Of a stretch of 64,000 nucleotides of DNA, positions 1 through 9,183 are shown one piece after another. How positions within the stretch are numbered: position 1 is the first letter of the stretch; each line of letters begins with the position of its first letter. The stretch is from Cryobacterium ruanii (GTDB lineage Bacteria > Actinomycetota > Actinomycetes > Actinomycetales > Microbacteriaceae): assembly GCF_004404055.1 (NCBI RefSeq), contig NZ_SOHK01000007.1, positions 163,587 through 227,586 on the forward strand, given 5' to 3'. The translations under genes and the position numbers were made by a program. Below the pieces are notes generated by a model. That model did not search any database and had not been told where the DNA came from. It worked only from the letters and a program-made list of their open reading frames with translations.

Positions 1-6
1 TATTCC

Positions 7-33
7 CACACGTTTTTCTCAATCAGACGTGTG
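7..33. repeat. inverted repeat upstream of trpD
   Basis: CACACGT (7-13) is repeated inverted as ACGTGTG (27-33) with a 13-nt spacer. It lies about 80 bp upstream of the predicted trpD promoter. It could be an operator or the foot of a terminator from a gene left of the window; nothing else supports either reading. Confidence 0.35.
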
Positions 34-113
34 AGTGAGAGTTATTTCCTAGTTAGATGGTTCAATTTTCGCGCTCGAATGCCGTGAATTCGGGGGAGTT
101 GGGCCCGTTCTCG

Positions 114-119
114 TATGAT
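114..119 (+). promoter_or_regulatory. -10 hexamer of trpD, leaderless
   Basis: TATGAT is followed by 7 nt and then the ATG at 127. This spacing puts the transcription start on or next to the start codon, so trpD mRNA should be leaderless. It is the reason for preferring ATG 127 to the in-frame ATG at 115, which lies inside the hexamer. No convincing -35 is seen. Confidence 0.6.
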
Positions 120-126
120 CGGAACC

Positions 127-1179
127 ATGCTTGAATCGCAGTCCTGGCCGAACATATTAAATTCCCTTCTCGATGGACGGGATCTGAGTGTGGCGGATGC
201 CGCGTGGAGCATGGAACGGATAATGCTCGGCGAGGCCTCCCCGTCCCAGCTCGCGGCTTTTTTGGTGGCGCTTCGCGCCAAGGGCGAGACCGTCGACGAG
301 ATTGTCGGATTCCGGGACGCAATCCTAGAGCAAGCCATTGCGCTGCCGGTCGATCCCATGGCCCTCGACATCGTCGGGACCGGTGGTGACCAGTTCGGCA
401 CGGTGAATATTTCGACGATGGCGTCAATCGTGTGCGCGGCGGCGGGTGTGCCGGTCGTCAAGCACGGTAACCGCGCTGCCAGCTCAGCCTCGGGATCATC
501 GGACGTGCTCGGTGAATTGGGCATCGACCTGTCGCGGGATGCGACGCGTGTGGCTCAGGTATTCAAAGAAATCGGTATTACCTTTGCGTATGCGGCCGCA
601 TTTCATCCCGGATTCCGGCATTCGGCGCTCACCCGCAAAGAGTTGGGGATTCCCACCGTGTTCAACTACCTTGGACCGCTGTGCAATCCGGCGCGGCCGG
701 AGGCATCCGCTGTCGGTGTCGCCAACCTCGACCGGGTATCGCTGTTTGTGGGTGTGTTCCAGACTCGCGGCGCGACGGCCCTGGTCTTTCGCGGCGACGA
801 CGGGCTCGACGAATTGACAACCACCGGGCACAGTCACGTCTGGGAGGTGTCCCGCGGTCTGGTGACCGAACACGACATCGACCCACGAGAACTCGGCATC
901 AACCGTGCGCAGATCAGCGATCTGGTGGGCGGCACGCCGCAACACAATGCCAAGGTCGTGCACTCGGTGCTCGCCGGCGAGCACGGTCCGATCCGCGACA
1001 TCGTACTGCTCAACGCCGCTGCCGGGCTGGTCGCCTTCGACCTGGCCAACGACGCCTCACAGGTCCAGGTGGCCATCCTCGACCGTTTTCGCGCCAAATT
1101 GGCCGTGGCCGCCCATACAATTGACTCCGGTGCGGCCACGGCCAAGTTGTCAGCGTGGATTACGGCGACCCAGATCTGA
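127..1179 (+). CDS. trpD: anthranilate phosphoribosyltransferase
   Basis: Transfers the phosphoribosyl group of PRPP to anthranilate, the second step of tryptophan synthesis, in the cytoplasm. The 350-residue length is normal for the family. The PRPP-binding glycine motif GTGGD (about residues 84-88), NIST, the KHGNR anthranilate/PRPP segment and the loop NYLGPLCNPARP are all present. An in-frame ATG exists at 115 but overlaps the likely -10 hexamer, so 127 is chosen. The gene is alone here: no other trp gene is in the window and glpK converges on it 26 bp away. In mycobacteria trpD sits beside ctaE of the cytochrome oxidase; the left flank cannot be seen here. Confidence 0.95.
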   Translation: MLESQSWPNILNSLLDGRDLSVADAAWSMERIMLGEASPSQLAAFLVALRAKGETVDEIVGFRDAILEQAIALPVDPMALDIVGTGGDQFGTVNISTMASIVCAAAGVPVVKHGNRAASSASGSSDVLGELGIDLSRDATRVAQVFKEIGITFAYAAAFHPGFRHSALTRKELGIPTVFNYLGPLCNPARPEASAVGVANLDRVSLFVGVFQTRGATALVFRGDDGLDELTTTGHSHVWEVSRGLVTEHDIDPRELGINRAQISDLVGGTPQHNAKVVHSVLAGEHGPIRDIVLLNAAAGLVAFDLANDASQVQVAILDRFRAKLAVAAHTIDSGAATAKLSAWITATQI

Positions 1180-1205
1180 GTCTGGGTTGCCGCACCCAAC
1201 GTTCA

Positions 1206-2720
1206 CTAGAGAACGTCGTCATCGACCCAACCAAAACTTTTTGTGACCGCCTTCTTCCAGTTGCGCAGCTGGCGGCTGCGTTCAGGTACGTCCATTTGCG
1301 GCGTCCACCGGCTGTCTTCCTGCCAATTCGTGCGTAGTTCGTCGAGACCGCTCCAGAAGCCGACCGCGAGGCCGGCGGCATATGCGGCGCCCAGGGCGGT
1401 CGTCTCGGCCACTACCGGTCGAACCACGGGAACACCGAGGATATCGGCCTGAAATTGCATGAGCAGGTTATTGGCGATCATGCCGCCGTCGACCTTAATT
1501 TCGGTGAGGGGCACGCCCGAATCGGCGTTGACCGCATCGATGACTTCTCGAGTCTGGAACGCCGTCGCTTCCAGTGCCGCGCGGGCGATGTGGCCCTTGT
1601 TCACGAACCGGGTCAACCCGACGAGCGCACCACGAGCGTCGGAACGCCAGTACGGTGCGAACAAGCCCGAGAATGCCGGCACAAAGTAGGCTCCACCGTT
1701 GTCATCGACGGTCTTTGCCAGGCCTTCAATCTCGGAGGCCGAGTTGATCATGCCTAGGTTGTCGCGCATCCACTGCACCAGGGCGCCGGTCACGGCGATG
1801 GAACCTTCCAGGGCGTAGTGCGGAGCATCATCGCCGAGCTTGTACCCCAGGGTGGTCAGCAGACCGTTCTTGGAGTGCACAATCTCGGTTCCGGTGTTGA
1901 AAATAAGAAAGTTTCCAGTGCCGTAGGTGTTCTTGGCTTCGCCCTTGTCGAAGGCAGCCTGCCCGAACGTCGCTGCTTGCTGGTCGCCAAGGATGCCTGC
2001 GACCGGCACCTCATGCAACAGGCTTGACGCGTGTGCGGTGCCATAGACCTCCGACGACGACCGGATCGACGGCAGCATTGACTTGGGTACATCGAAAATT
2101 GCGAGGATCTCGTCGTCCCATTGCAGGGTCTCGAGGTCCATGAACAGCGTACGGCTCGCGTTGGTGACGTCGGTGGCGTGCACCCCGCCGTCCACTCCGC
2201 CAGTCAGGTTCCAGAGCACCCAAGAGTCGGTGGTGCCGAAGAGCAGGTCACCGGCATCCGCTTTAGCCCGAGCCCCTTCGACGTTCTCGAGGATCCAGAC
2301 GATCTTGGTTCCGGAGAAGTAGGTGGCGAGGGGGAGGCCCACCTTCTTCTTGAACCGCTCAACACCTCCGTCGGCGGCGAGGCGATCGACGATGGGTTGG
2401 GTGCGGGTGTCCTGCCAGACGATGGCGTTATAGACCGGCACACCGGTCGTCTTATCCCAAACCACAGCTGTTTCCCGCTGGTTGGTGATTCCGATGGCCT
2501 GGATATCGTGTCGGGTGAGGTTGGCCTTAGAGAGAGCCTGCCCGACCACTTCACGGGTGTTGTCCCAGATTTCTTTCGGGTCGTGCTCGACCCAGCCCGC
2601 CTGAGGAAAGATCTGCTCGTGCTCGAGCTGCCCGGTTGAGACGATCGACCCGGCCTTGTCGAAGATGATGGCGCGAGAACTGGTCGTGCCCTGGTCAATC
2701 GCGAGAATGTAATCAGCCAT
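1206..2720 (-). CDS. glpK: glycerol kinase
   Basis: Phosphorylates glycerol with ATP to sn-glycerol 3-phosphate and thereby traps glycerol that enters through GlpF. The FGGY-kinase N-terminal phosphate loop DQGTTSSRA is at residues 9-17, and the substrate segment WQDTRT and the C-terminal domain motif VDGGM follow. At 504 residues it is the usual length. The start is fixed by CAGGAGG about 9 nt upstream of ATG 2720. It lies 92 bp downstream of glpF on the same strand and is probably cotranscribed with it. No glpD is present in the window, so the next oxidation step must be encoded elsewhere. Confidence 0.97.
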   Translation of the reverse strand: MADYILAIDQGTTSSRAIIFDKAGSIVSTGQLEHEQIFPQAGWVEHDPKEIWDNTREVVGQALSKANLTRHDIQAIGITNQRETAVVWDKTTGVPVYNAIVWQDTRTQPIVDRLAADGGVERFKKKVGLPLATYFSGTKIVWILENVEGARAKADAGDLLFGTTDSWVLWNLTGGVDGGVHATDVTNASRTLFMDLETLQWDDEILAIFDVPKSMLPSIRSSSEVYGTAHASSLLHEVPVAGILGDQQAATFGQAAFDKGEAKNTYGTGNFLIFNTGTEIVHSKNGLLTTLGYKLGDDAPHYALEGSIAVTGALVQWMRDNLGMINSASEIEGLAKTVDDNGGAYFVPAFSGLFAPYWRSDARGALVGLTRFVNKGHIARAALEATAFQTREVIDAVNADSGVPLTEIKVDGGMIANNLLMQFQADILGVPVVRPVVAETTALGAAYAAGLAVGFWSGLDELRTNWQEDSRWTPQMDVPERSRQLRNWKKAVTKSFGWVDDDVL

Positions 2721-2812
2721 TGTTGCGTGTCCTCCTGTTGAGTGTTCGTGACATACGGGTGCGGTCGCACGACGACGGGCCAGTCCGCTCGGGGACCGGC
2801 CCGTTCCTGCGG

Positions 2813-3580
2813 TCAGGTAGTGAGCAGAGGCAGCAGGGGCAGCGCGGCCCAGCCGGCAAGCAGGCCACCGATGACGGGGCCCACGACGGGAACCCAGGAA
2901 TAGGCCCAGTCGGAACTGCCCTTGCCCTTGATTGGCAGGATGAAGTGAGCGATGCGCGGACCCAGGTCGCGAGCGGGGTTAATGGCGTAGCCCGTCGGGC
3001 CACCGAGCGAGGCGCCGATAACGATCACGAGCAGTGCCACGGGGAGGGCGCCGAGTGAGGCCAACCCGCCCGTGTCGCCCTGCCGGTTGCCGCCGAACGC
3101 GATGACGACGAACACCAGCACGAAAGTTCCGATGATTTCGGTGACGAGATTCCAGCCATACGAGCGGATGGCCGGTCCGGTGGAGAAGACACCGAGTTTG
3201 TTGGCCGGGTCGGGTTCGGCGTCGAAGTGCTGCTTATAGGTAAGCCAGCACGCGACTGCGCCGAGAATAGCTCCGAGTATCTGCGCACCGATATAAGCGA
3301 GCACCGATATGGCGTTGACGGGAACGTTCATTCCGAATTCCTCGGAACCGTTGGCGACGAGGCCGAGGGTGACGGCCGGATTGAGGTGGGCCCCCGAACG
3401 GTACGCAACAATTACGCCGGCAAACACCGCGAAACCCCAGCCGATGGTTACCATGAGGAATCCACCCCCAAGCCCCTTGTTCTTGGCCAGGGCTACGTTG
3501 GCTACCACCCCGGTTCCCAGGAGAACCAACATGGCAGTACCCACGACTTCCGAGACAAATACAGCTCCGATATTTTCCAC
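2813..3580 (-). CDS. glpF: glycerol facilitator, MIP/aquaporin family
   Basis: Six-helix membrane channel for glycerol uptake. Both half-helix NPA boxes are visible: HLNPAVTLG in the first half and [10 protein letters not shown] in the second. The Asp directly after the second NPAR is the signature of glycerol facilitators as opposed to strict water channels. The open frame extends 69 codons further upstream, but that part is hydrophilic and lacks a channel-like start. GTG at 3580, preceded by AGAAAGG, gives a normal 255-residue protein starting directly before the first membrane helix. It is the first gene of a glpF-glpK unit and is divergent from dhaKLM, suggesting shared control by glycerol or dihydroxyacetone. 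Confidence 0.93.
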   Translation of the reverse strand: MENIGAVFVSEVVGTAMLVLLGTGVVANVALAKNKGLGGGFLMVTIGWGFAVFAGVIVAYRSGAHLNPAVTLGLVANGSEEFGMNVPVNAISVLAYIGAQILGAILGAVACWLTYKQHFDAEPDPANKLGVFSTGPAIRSYGWNLVTEIIGTFVLVFVVIAFGGNRQGDTGGLASLGALPVALLVIVIGASLGGPTGYAINPARDLGPRIAHFILPIKGKGSSDWAYSWVPVVGPVIGGLLAGWAALPLLPLLTT

Positions 3581-3821
3581 GAGAACCTTTCTGGTCAGGC
3601 CGGGGATGGCGAAGCTATCCCTCTGCGGTGAGCGGACGGCAACAACATAGCGCGGGGTGCCTCCGAGGGGAATAGTCGGGCGCACTTCGTTACCGGCCTT
3701 TACTGCGGGCGGTGCCAGCGCGTAAGTTGACCGTGGGAAGCTGGCGGCTGTGGGCGATGCCACGTCAGTCTCGTGCCTCAGTTTCAAGCCGTGGAATCAC
3801 CGAATGAACGAATGGATGGTC
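3581..3821. promoter_or_regulatory. divergent control region glpF/dhaK
   Basis: A 241-bp gap separates glpF (leftward) from dhaK (rightward) and must hold both promoters. I see no strong -35/-10 pair and only short inverted repeats, for example GGGAT and ATCCC around 3602-3621. Which regulator acts here cannot be read from the sequence; no regulator gene is adjacent. Confidence 0.5.
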
Positions 3822-4823
3822 ATGAAGAAGCTCATCAACGATCCCAAGAACGTTGTCAACGAAGCCGTTGCGGGCTTTGAGGTGGCGCACGGTGATATCG
3901 TGCGGGTCTCGCACGATCCGATTTTCATCGTGCGAAGCGATGCCCCCATTCGCGGCAAGGTGGGACTTGTCAGCGGTGGCGGAAGTGGTCATGAACCGCT
4001 TCACGGCGGGTTTGTCGGGTACGGCATGCTGGATGCCGCGGTACCGGGAGCAGTATTCACCTCCCCAACTCCAGATCCCATTCTGGCGGCTACCCAGGCC
4101 GTGGATGGTGGCGCGGGCGTTTTGCATATCGTAAAGAACTACACCGGCGACGTCTTGAACTTTGAGACTGCGGCCGATCTGGCGTCCGCTGAAGGCATCG
4201 ACGTGCGCGCTGTCATCATCAACGACGATGTGGCCGTCAAGGACTCCCTCTACACTGCGGGACGACGAGGTGTGGCCGGAACGGTACTGGTGGAAAAGAT
4301 CACCGGGGCGGCTGCCGAACGTGGCGATGATCTGGACGCCGTCGTCGCCGTGGCCGAGAAGGTGAACTCCCGAGTGCGCACGATGGGCGTCGCACTGACA
4401 CCGTGTGTCGTGCCGCACGCGGGGGAGCCCAGCTTCGTCCTCGCGGATGATGAGATCGAGATTGGCATTGGAATTCATGGTGAGCCGGGGCGCGAGCGCA
4501 TCAAGCTCGAACCCGCCGATGCCATCGTCGACCGGCTGCTCGCTGCTATCCTCGACGACCTGCCCTTTGTCCGTGGCGACAATGCGCTCCTGTTCGTGAA
4601 TGGAATGGGAGGAACACCGCAGGTTGAGTTGTATATTGCATTCCGTCGCGCCGCTGAAGTGCTCGAAGAAAAGGGCATAGCGGTTACCCGCAGCCTGATC
4701 GGTAATTACACGACAAGCCTTGAAATGGCGGGAATATCCATTTCGGTGCTCAAGCTCGATGAGGAACTCATGAGCCTGTGGGACGCCCCGGTGCAGACGG
4801 CAGCGCTACGGTGGGGTCGGTAG
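3822..4823 (+). CDS. dhaK: PTS-dependent dihydroxyacetone kinase, substrate-binding subunit
   Basis: Binds dihydroxyacetone covalently on a histidine and presents it to DhaL-ADP for phosphorylation. The glycine-rich [15 protein letters not shown] segment lies near residues 50-65, and the substrate-binding histidine is in the GIHGEPG motif (about residue 220). From ATG 3822 the protein has 333 residues and begins MKKLINDP, like its homologues. In-frame ATGs at 3804 and 3816 cannot be excluded because no strong ribosome site marks any of the three. It is followed 30 bp later by dhaL and then dhaM, the canonical order for the phosphotransferase-driven enzyme rather than the ATP-dependent type. 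Confidence 0.95.
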   Translation: MKKLINDPKNVVNEAVAGFEVAHGDIVRVSHDPIFIVRSDAPIRGKVGLVSGGGSGHEPLHGGFVGYGMLDAAVPGAVFTSPTPDPILAATQAVDGGAGVLHIVKNYTGDVLNFETAADLASAEGIDVRAVIINDDVAVKDSLYTAGRRGVAGTVLVEKITGAAAERGDDLDAVVAVAEKVNSRVRTMGVALTPCVVPHAGEPSFVLADDEIEIGIGIHGEPGRERIKLEPADAIVDRLLAAILDDLPFVRGDNALLFVNGMGGTPQVELYIAFRRAAEVLEEKGIAVTRSLIGNYTTSLEMAGISISVLKLDEELMSLWDAPVQTAALRWGR

Positions 4824-4853
4824 CGCTACGGTGGGACGAAAGAAGGAGATTTG

Positions 4854-5570
4854 ATGACCTCTAATGACCATCCCGAGGTCGCCCGAGCCGACGAAGTCCT
4901 GAGCGACGCAGCGCACGATGATGCGGCGCTCACGCTCGACACAACCTGGACCGTACGCTGGATTCGGCGAAGCGCAGAGGTGCTCGCCGCCAGCCGCGCC
5001 GCGCTCAATACCCTCGACCGGGATATCGGCGACGGTGACCACGGTGAAAACATGGATCGAGGTTTTCAGGCGATCCTGCCCAAACTCGAGAACCTGGCCA
5101 TTGAGACAACCCCCGGCACGGTGCTCAAGCTGGTCGCGACCACTCTCATCTCCACCGTGGGAGGCGCCGCCGGGCCGCTCTATGGCACCGCGTTTCTTAA
5201 AGCCGCCGGCGCCGTTGGAACCGCGCAGTCGCTGGATGCGGCCGCTCTCGTCGCATTGGTGACGGCCGCCCGAGACGGCATCGTACTGCGGGGCAAGGCC
5301 GAGGAGGGTGATAAGACCATGATCGACGCTTGGACTCCGGCGGTCAATGCGGCGGCAGCAGCGCAGGCGGCCGGTTCGGGTGTCGGGGCTCTCTTGCTGG
5401 CCGCAGCGGATGCGGCAGCATCCGGCGCGCAGGCCACGGAACCGCTGGTGGCACGCAAGGGCAGGGCGAGCTACCTGGGTGAGCGAGCGATCGGCCACCG
5501 AGACCCCGGTTCCCAGTCGACCTCGCTGCTGTTGCGCGCCGCCGCCGACGTAGTCCTGGCGACTCCGTGA
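4854..5570 (+). CDS. dhaL: dihydroxyacetone kinase, ADP-binding subunit
   Basis: Carries the tightly bound ADP that is re-phosphorylated by DhaM and passes the phosphate to DhaK-bound dihydroxyacetone. The metal/nucleotide motif DRDIGDGDHGENM (residues 55-67) provides the aspartates that chelate magnesium. The 238-residue length is slightly longer than the usual ~210 because of an N-terminal extension of about 25 residues. The start is ATG 4854 after GAAGGAG; the TTG directly before it is in frame but less likely. A duplicated stretch TAGCGCTACGGTGG occurs just upstream across the dhaK stop (about 4802-4834). Confidence 0.94.
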   Translation: MTSNDHPEVARADEVLSDAAHDDAALTLDTTWTVRWIRRSAEVLAASRAALNTLDRDIGDGDHGENMDRGFQAILPKLENLAIETTPGTVLKLVATTLISTVGGAAGPLYGTAFLKAAGAVGTAQSLDAAALVALVTAARDGIVLRGKAEEGDKTMIDAWTPAVNAAAAAQAAGSGVGALLLAAADAAASGAQATEPLVARKGRASYLGERAIGHRDPGSQSTSLLLRAAADVVLATP

Positions 5571-5583
5571 TGGTGCGCGCGTG

Positions 5584-6333
5584 ATGGTCGTGGTACCTGT
5601 TCGCCAGGTCGGAATCGTGTTCGTTTCGCACAGCGAGAAGATCGCGACGGGACTGGTCGAATTGGCTCGACAGATGGCGCCGACCGCGCGTCTCATCGCC
5701 GCGGGGGGAACGGATTCCGGCGGGATCGGGACCAGCTTTGTGAAAATCAGTGACGGAATCGCAGCAGCAAATACGGGCGGTGGCGTGGTGATTCTCTGCG
5801 ATCTCGGTTCGGCAATTCTGACGGCGGAAACTGCACGCGATGTACTTGATGAGTCCGAACAGAACCGCGTGCGGATTGTTGACGCTCCCCTCGTCGAGGG
5901 CGGGGTAGCCGCAGCGGTGGCTGCAGAAATCGGGGGAGACCTGGACGCGGTCGTGACAGCCGCGCAGACAGCGCTGCAGCTGACCAGACTCACGATATCT
6001 CCAGTACGCGATGACGAAACAACCGTCAGGACACCACGCGGCGACGCCCAGCTAGGCGCTCACTCGTCGGTGTCGGGCGCAATCTCACGCACAGTGGTAC
6101 TCACCAACAAGGATGGCCTTCACGCACGTCCAGCCGCAGAATTCGTCAACCTGGCGAGCACTTTTTCCGTTCCAGTTACCGTGAACGGAACGGATGCGAC
6201 CAGCCTGCTGAGCATTATGTCTCTCGGGCTGGCCCGGGGGAGTAACGTGCAGCTTTCCTCGACCGACCCGTCGGCCGGGCCAGCGATCAAGGCTCTCGCA
6301 GATCTGCTGGAGTCAGGCTTCGGCGAGGACTAA
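5584..6333 (+). CDS. dhaM: phosphotransferase subunit DhaM, EIIA-HPr fusion
   Basis: Relays phosphate from the PTS to DhaL-ADP. Residues 1-135 form a mannose-type EIIA domain with the phosphoacceptor in VSHSEK (His16); residues about 165-249 are a complete HPr domain with GLHARPA (His180) and the Ser-containing MSLG helix. The truncated EI domain found in the E. coli protein is absent, so phosphate must come from the general EI. It begins 13 bp after dhaL and ends the dha unit. The start is ATG 5584, one codon after an in-frame GTG. The fused HPr suggests a dedicated relay for this kinase. Confidence 0.92.
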   Translation: MVVVPVRQVGIVFVSHSEKIATGLVELARQMAPTARLIAAGGTDSGGIGTSFVKISDGIAAANTGGGVVILCDLGSAILTAETARDVLDESEQNRVRIVDAPLVEGGVAAAVAAEIGGDLDAVVTAAQTALQLTRLTISPVRDDETTVRTPRGDAQLGAHSSVSGAISRTVVLTNKDGLHARPAAEFVNLASTFSVPVTVNGTDATSLLSIMSLGLARGSNVQLSSTDPSAGPAIKALADLLESGFGED

Positions 6334-6398
6334 CCGCTTCGATCACCTCGCTCGCACAAAGTGCCTAGCAGACGCGTGCCTTTTTGTCTAATCCGGCG

Positions 6399-6404
6399 TA
6401 TCGT
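6399..6404 (+). promoter_or_regulatory. -10 hexamer of the 73-residue gene, leaderless
   Basis: TATCGT, then 6 nt, then ATG 6411. The spacing predicts a leaderless mRNA and favours ATG 6411 over the upstream in-frame TTG at 6384. Confidence 0.5.
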
Positions 6405-6410
6405 GATGAC

Positions 6411-6632
6411 ATGATTCAGGACAGGAACCCCTCGAACGGTCCGGAAGAGCGGCGCGCGACTGACTCGCAGGCATGCCCGATCTGCGCTCATGCGATGCGC
6501 GAACACAGTATCGATCACTCGACCCGAAACACCGTGGTCAACTGTCCGGTTCCGCACCCCGGGGCTTGGGACCGTGACGCCTTCGAACCGGTCAATGAGT
6601 TCGGCATGGTGATTCACCGCACCCAGGCCTGA
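6411..6632 (+). CDS. small Cys/His-rich hypothetical protein
   Basis: Not recognised. The 73-residue product has an N-terminal polar tail and then CPICAHAM (Cys22, Cys25, His27), His32, His36, Cys45 and His49, a pattern that could bind one zinc ion; the last 20 residues are acidic and aromatic. It has no membrane segment. A TATCGT hexamer 6 nt before the ATG supports expression as a leaderless transcript. The stop codon lies inside a 16-bp tandem repeat. It is 78 bp after dhaM and probably a separate unit. Confidence 0.6.
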   Translation: MIQDRNPSNGPEERRATDSQACPICAHAMREHSIDHSTRNTVVNCPVPHPGAWDRDAFEPVNEFGMVIHRTQA

Positions 6633-6660
6633 CACGTCGGCGGCCTGACATGTCGGCGGG
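6627..6660. repeat. 16-bp tandem repeat across a stop codon
   Basis: Two copies of a 16-bp unit containing CCTGACAYGTCGGC, differing at one base (6636 versus 6652), abut at 6643. The second copy contains the perfect 8-bp palindrome GACATGTC. The first copy supplies the TGA stop of the small gene. Confidence 0.7.
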
Positions 6661-6694
6661 TTGACTGTATAAAGCGCCCCTGACAGCACTTTGT

Positions 6695-6712
6695 TGACAT
6701 AATGCGCATTAT
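6695..6712. promoter_or_regulatory. perfect 14-bp palindrome overlapping a TTGACA box
   Basis: ATAATGCGCATTAT (6699-6712) is its own reverse complement and overlaps a consensus -35 TTGACA (6695-6700). The block is AT-rich against its surroundings. Reading right, the only ORF is 10 codons (ATG 6724), and the UvrA-like gene ends at 6781 on the other strand. A site for a dimeric repressor is plausible, but its target gene is not evident. Confidence 0.45.
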
Positions 6713-6780
6713 CGGTCATGTTTATGGCCGCCCTGAACGGGGCCGAGGACGGTTGATTGCCGGCGAGATCTCCCGAGCGG

Positions 6781-9183
6781 TCAGGCGCTGGCCCCGACAC
6801 CGACGTAGGCCGCGAGATGTTCGCCGGTGAGAGTCGTCCGAGCGGCGACGAGGTCTGCGGGTGTGCCCTCAAAGACGATTTGACCGCCGTCGTGGCCGGC
6901 TCCCGGTCCGAGGTCGATGATCCAGTCGGCGTGTGCCATGACGGCCTGGTGGTGCTCGATGACAATGACCGATTTGCCGGAGTCGACGAGGCGGTCCAGC
7001 AGCCCGAGCAGTTTCTCGACGTCTGCCAGGTGAAGACCGGCGGTCGGTTCGTCCAGAATGTACACCTCCCCCTTTTCGGCCATGTTGGTAGCGAGCTTCA
7101 GTCTCTGCCGTTCGCCGCCGGATAGTGTCGGCAGCGGCTGGCCGAGGCTGAGGTACCCGAGCCCTACGTCGGCGAGCCGGCCCAGGATTGCGTGGGCGGC
7201 CGGAAGGCGTGCCTCCCCCACATCGAAGAATTCATTGGCCTCCGTCACCGACATCGCCAGCACTTCGCTGATGTCACGACCACCAAGGCGATACTCCAAA
7301 ACGGATGCCTGGAACCGCTTTCCCTCGCACACCTCGCAGGGTATGGCGACGCCCGCCATCATTCCCAGATCGGTATAGATGACTCCGGCACCGTTGCAGT
7401 TGGGGCACGCACCTTCGGAGTTGGAGCTGAACAGCGCGGGTTTGACGCCGTTAGCCTTGGCAAAGGCCTTACGAACCGGCTCGAGCATTCCCGTATAGGT
7501 CGCCGGGTTGCTGCGTCTGGACCCCTTGATCGCGCCCTGGTCTACGGTCACGACCCCGGCGCGGCCCGAGACTGAGCCGTGGATCAGCGAGCTCTTTCCC
7601 GAACCGGCCACGCCGGTCAGCACTGCCAGCACACCGAGCGGAATGTCGACGTCGACGCTTTTTAGGTTGTGGGCGCTGGCACCGCGCACCCGAAGGGTAC
7701 CCACCGGAGTGCGCACCGACGGCTTAACTGCGGCCCGGTCGTCCAAGTGCCGCCCGGTCAACGTCCCGCTGGATCGGAGTCCGGCGAGAGAACCCTCGAA
7801 CACAACGGTGCCACCGTCCGTGCCGGCGCCAGGGCCGAGGTCGATGACGTGGTCGGCGATCATGATCATCTCCGGCTTGTGCTCCACGACGAGCACCGTA
7901 TTGCCCTTGTCACGAAGCTGTAGCAGCAGGGTGTTCATTCGCTGAATGTCGTGAGGATGCAGACCAATCGTCGGCTCGTCGAAGACGTAGGTGACGTCGG
8001 TGAGCGAAGAACCGAGGTGCCGGATCATCTTGGTGCGCTGCGACTCCCCACCGGACAGTGTTCCGGAGGAGCGATCGAGGGACAGATAACCTAGTCCGAT
8101 CTCGACGAAGGAGTTCAACAGTTGCTGCAGCGATCCGAGCAGCGGCGCGACGGATGGTTCGACGAGCCCCTGCGCCCAGGCGGCGAGGTCGCTGATCTGC
8201 ATTGCGCAGGCATCCGCGATACTGATCTCGTTGATTTTCGATGACCGCGCCCCCGCACTGAGTCGGGTTCCATTGCAGTCGGGGCAAACGGTGAAGGTGA
8301 CCGCCCGCTCCACAAACGCGCGAATGTGGGGCTGAAGCGAGTCGATGTCTTTGGAGAGCATCGATTTCTGGATCTTCGGGATCAGTCCCTCATATGTGAG
8401 GTTGATACCCTCGACTTTGATCCTGGTCGGCTCTTTGTGAAGCAGGTCGCCGAGCTCCGTCTTGGTGAAATCGGCAATCGGTTTGTTCGGGTCGAAGAAT
8501 CCGCAGCCGTTGAAGATGCGCCCAAACCAGCCGTCCATGCCGTACCCCGGGATGGTGAGCGCTCCGCCGTTGAGGGACTTGGCATCGTCGTACAACGCCG
8601 TCAGCTCGATGTCGGTGACGGAGCCCCGCCCCTCACAGCGGGCGCACATGCCGCCGGTGATGCTAAAACTGCGACGCTCCTTGACGGTTTCCCCGCCGCG
8701 TTCGATCGAGACGGCACCGGCACCGCTGATCGAGGCGACGTTGAACGAGTAGGCCTGTGGGGAGCCGATGTGCGGCTGGCCCAGCCGGCTGAAGAGGATG
8801 CGAAGAAGCGCGTTGGCGTCGGTTGCGGTACCGACGGTGGAGCGCGCGTTGGCACCCATGCGTTCCTGGTCGACGATAATGGCGGTCGTCAATCCGTCCA
8901 GTACATCGACGTCCGGCCGCGCAAGGCTCGGCATGAAACCCTGCACGAAGGTGCTGTAAGTTTCGTTGATCATGCGCTGCGACTCGGCGGCGATGGTGCC
9001 GAACACGAGCGAGCTCTTGCCGGACCCGGACACGCCCGTGAACACCGTCAGCCGCCGCTTCGGAATCTCCACGTTGACGTCTTTGAGATTGTTCTCCCGG
9101 GCGCCCTGCACCCGGATCAGGTCGTGGCTGTCAGCGACCTGGAGTTCAGCTGACGGGGTAGCCATCTTCGACGTTCTGCTCAT
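6781..9183 (-). CDS. UvrA paralogue lacking the UvrB-binding insert (UvrA2/DrrC type)
   Basis: A UvrA-family ATPase with two ABC modules. Walker A motifs GVSGSGKS (residues 50-57) and GVAGSGKSS in the second half, two signature motifs LSGGE, and Cys pairs CARC, CPDC, CPNC and CEVC are visible. At 800 residues it is about 150 shorter than UvrA. The segment after LLRILFSRLGQPHIG goes directly to the signature region, so the first zinc module and UvrB-binding domain are missing, as in Deinococcus UvrA2 and Streptomyces DrrC. It may bind DNA or drug-DNA adducts without UvrB; that is inference. ATG 9183 has AGGAGA upstream and lies inside the last 38 bp of the S9 peptidase gene, so the two are probably translationally coupled. 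Confidence 0.88.
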   Translation of the reverse strand: MSRTSKMATPSAELQVADSHDLIRVQGARENNLKDVNVEIPKRRLTVFTGVSGSGKSSLVFGTIAAESQRMINETYSTFVQGFMPSLARPDVDVLDGLTTAIIVDQERMGANARSTVGTATDANALLRILFSRLGQPHIGSPQAYSFNVASISGAGAVSIERGGETVKERRSFSITGGMCARCEGRGSVTDIELTALYDDAKSLNGGALTIPGYGMDGWFGRIFNGCGFFDPNKPIADFTKTELGDLLHKEPTRIKVEGINLTYEGLIPKIQKSMLSKDIDSLQPHIRAFVERAVTFTVCPDCNGTRLSAGARSSKINEISIADACAMQISDLAAWAQGLVEPSVAPLLGSLQQLLNSFVEIGLGYLSLDRSSGTLSGGESQRTKMIRHLGSSLTDVTYVFDEPTIGLHPHDIQRMNTLLLQLRDKGNTVLVVEHKPEMIMIADHVIDLGPGAGTDGGTVVFEGSLAGLRSSGTLTGRHLDDRAAVKPSVRTPVGTLRVRGASAHNLKSVDVDIPLGVLAVLTGVAGSGKSSLIHGSVSGRAGVVTVDQGAIKGSRRSNPATYTGMLEPVRKAFAKANGVKPALFSSNSEGACPNCNGAGVIYTDLGMMAGVAIPCEVCEGKRFQASVLEYRLGGRDISEVLAMSVTEANEFFDVGEARLPAAHAILGRLADVGLGYLSLGQPLPTLSGGERQRLKLATNMAEKGEVYILDEPTAGLHLADVEKLLGLLDRLVDSGKSVIVIEHHQAVMAHADWIIDLGPGAGHDGGQIVFEGTPADLVAARTTLTGEHLAAYVGVGASA

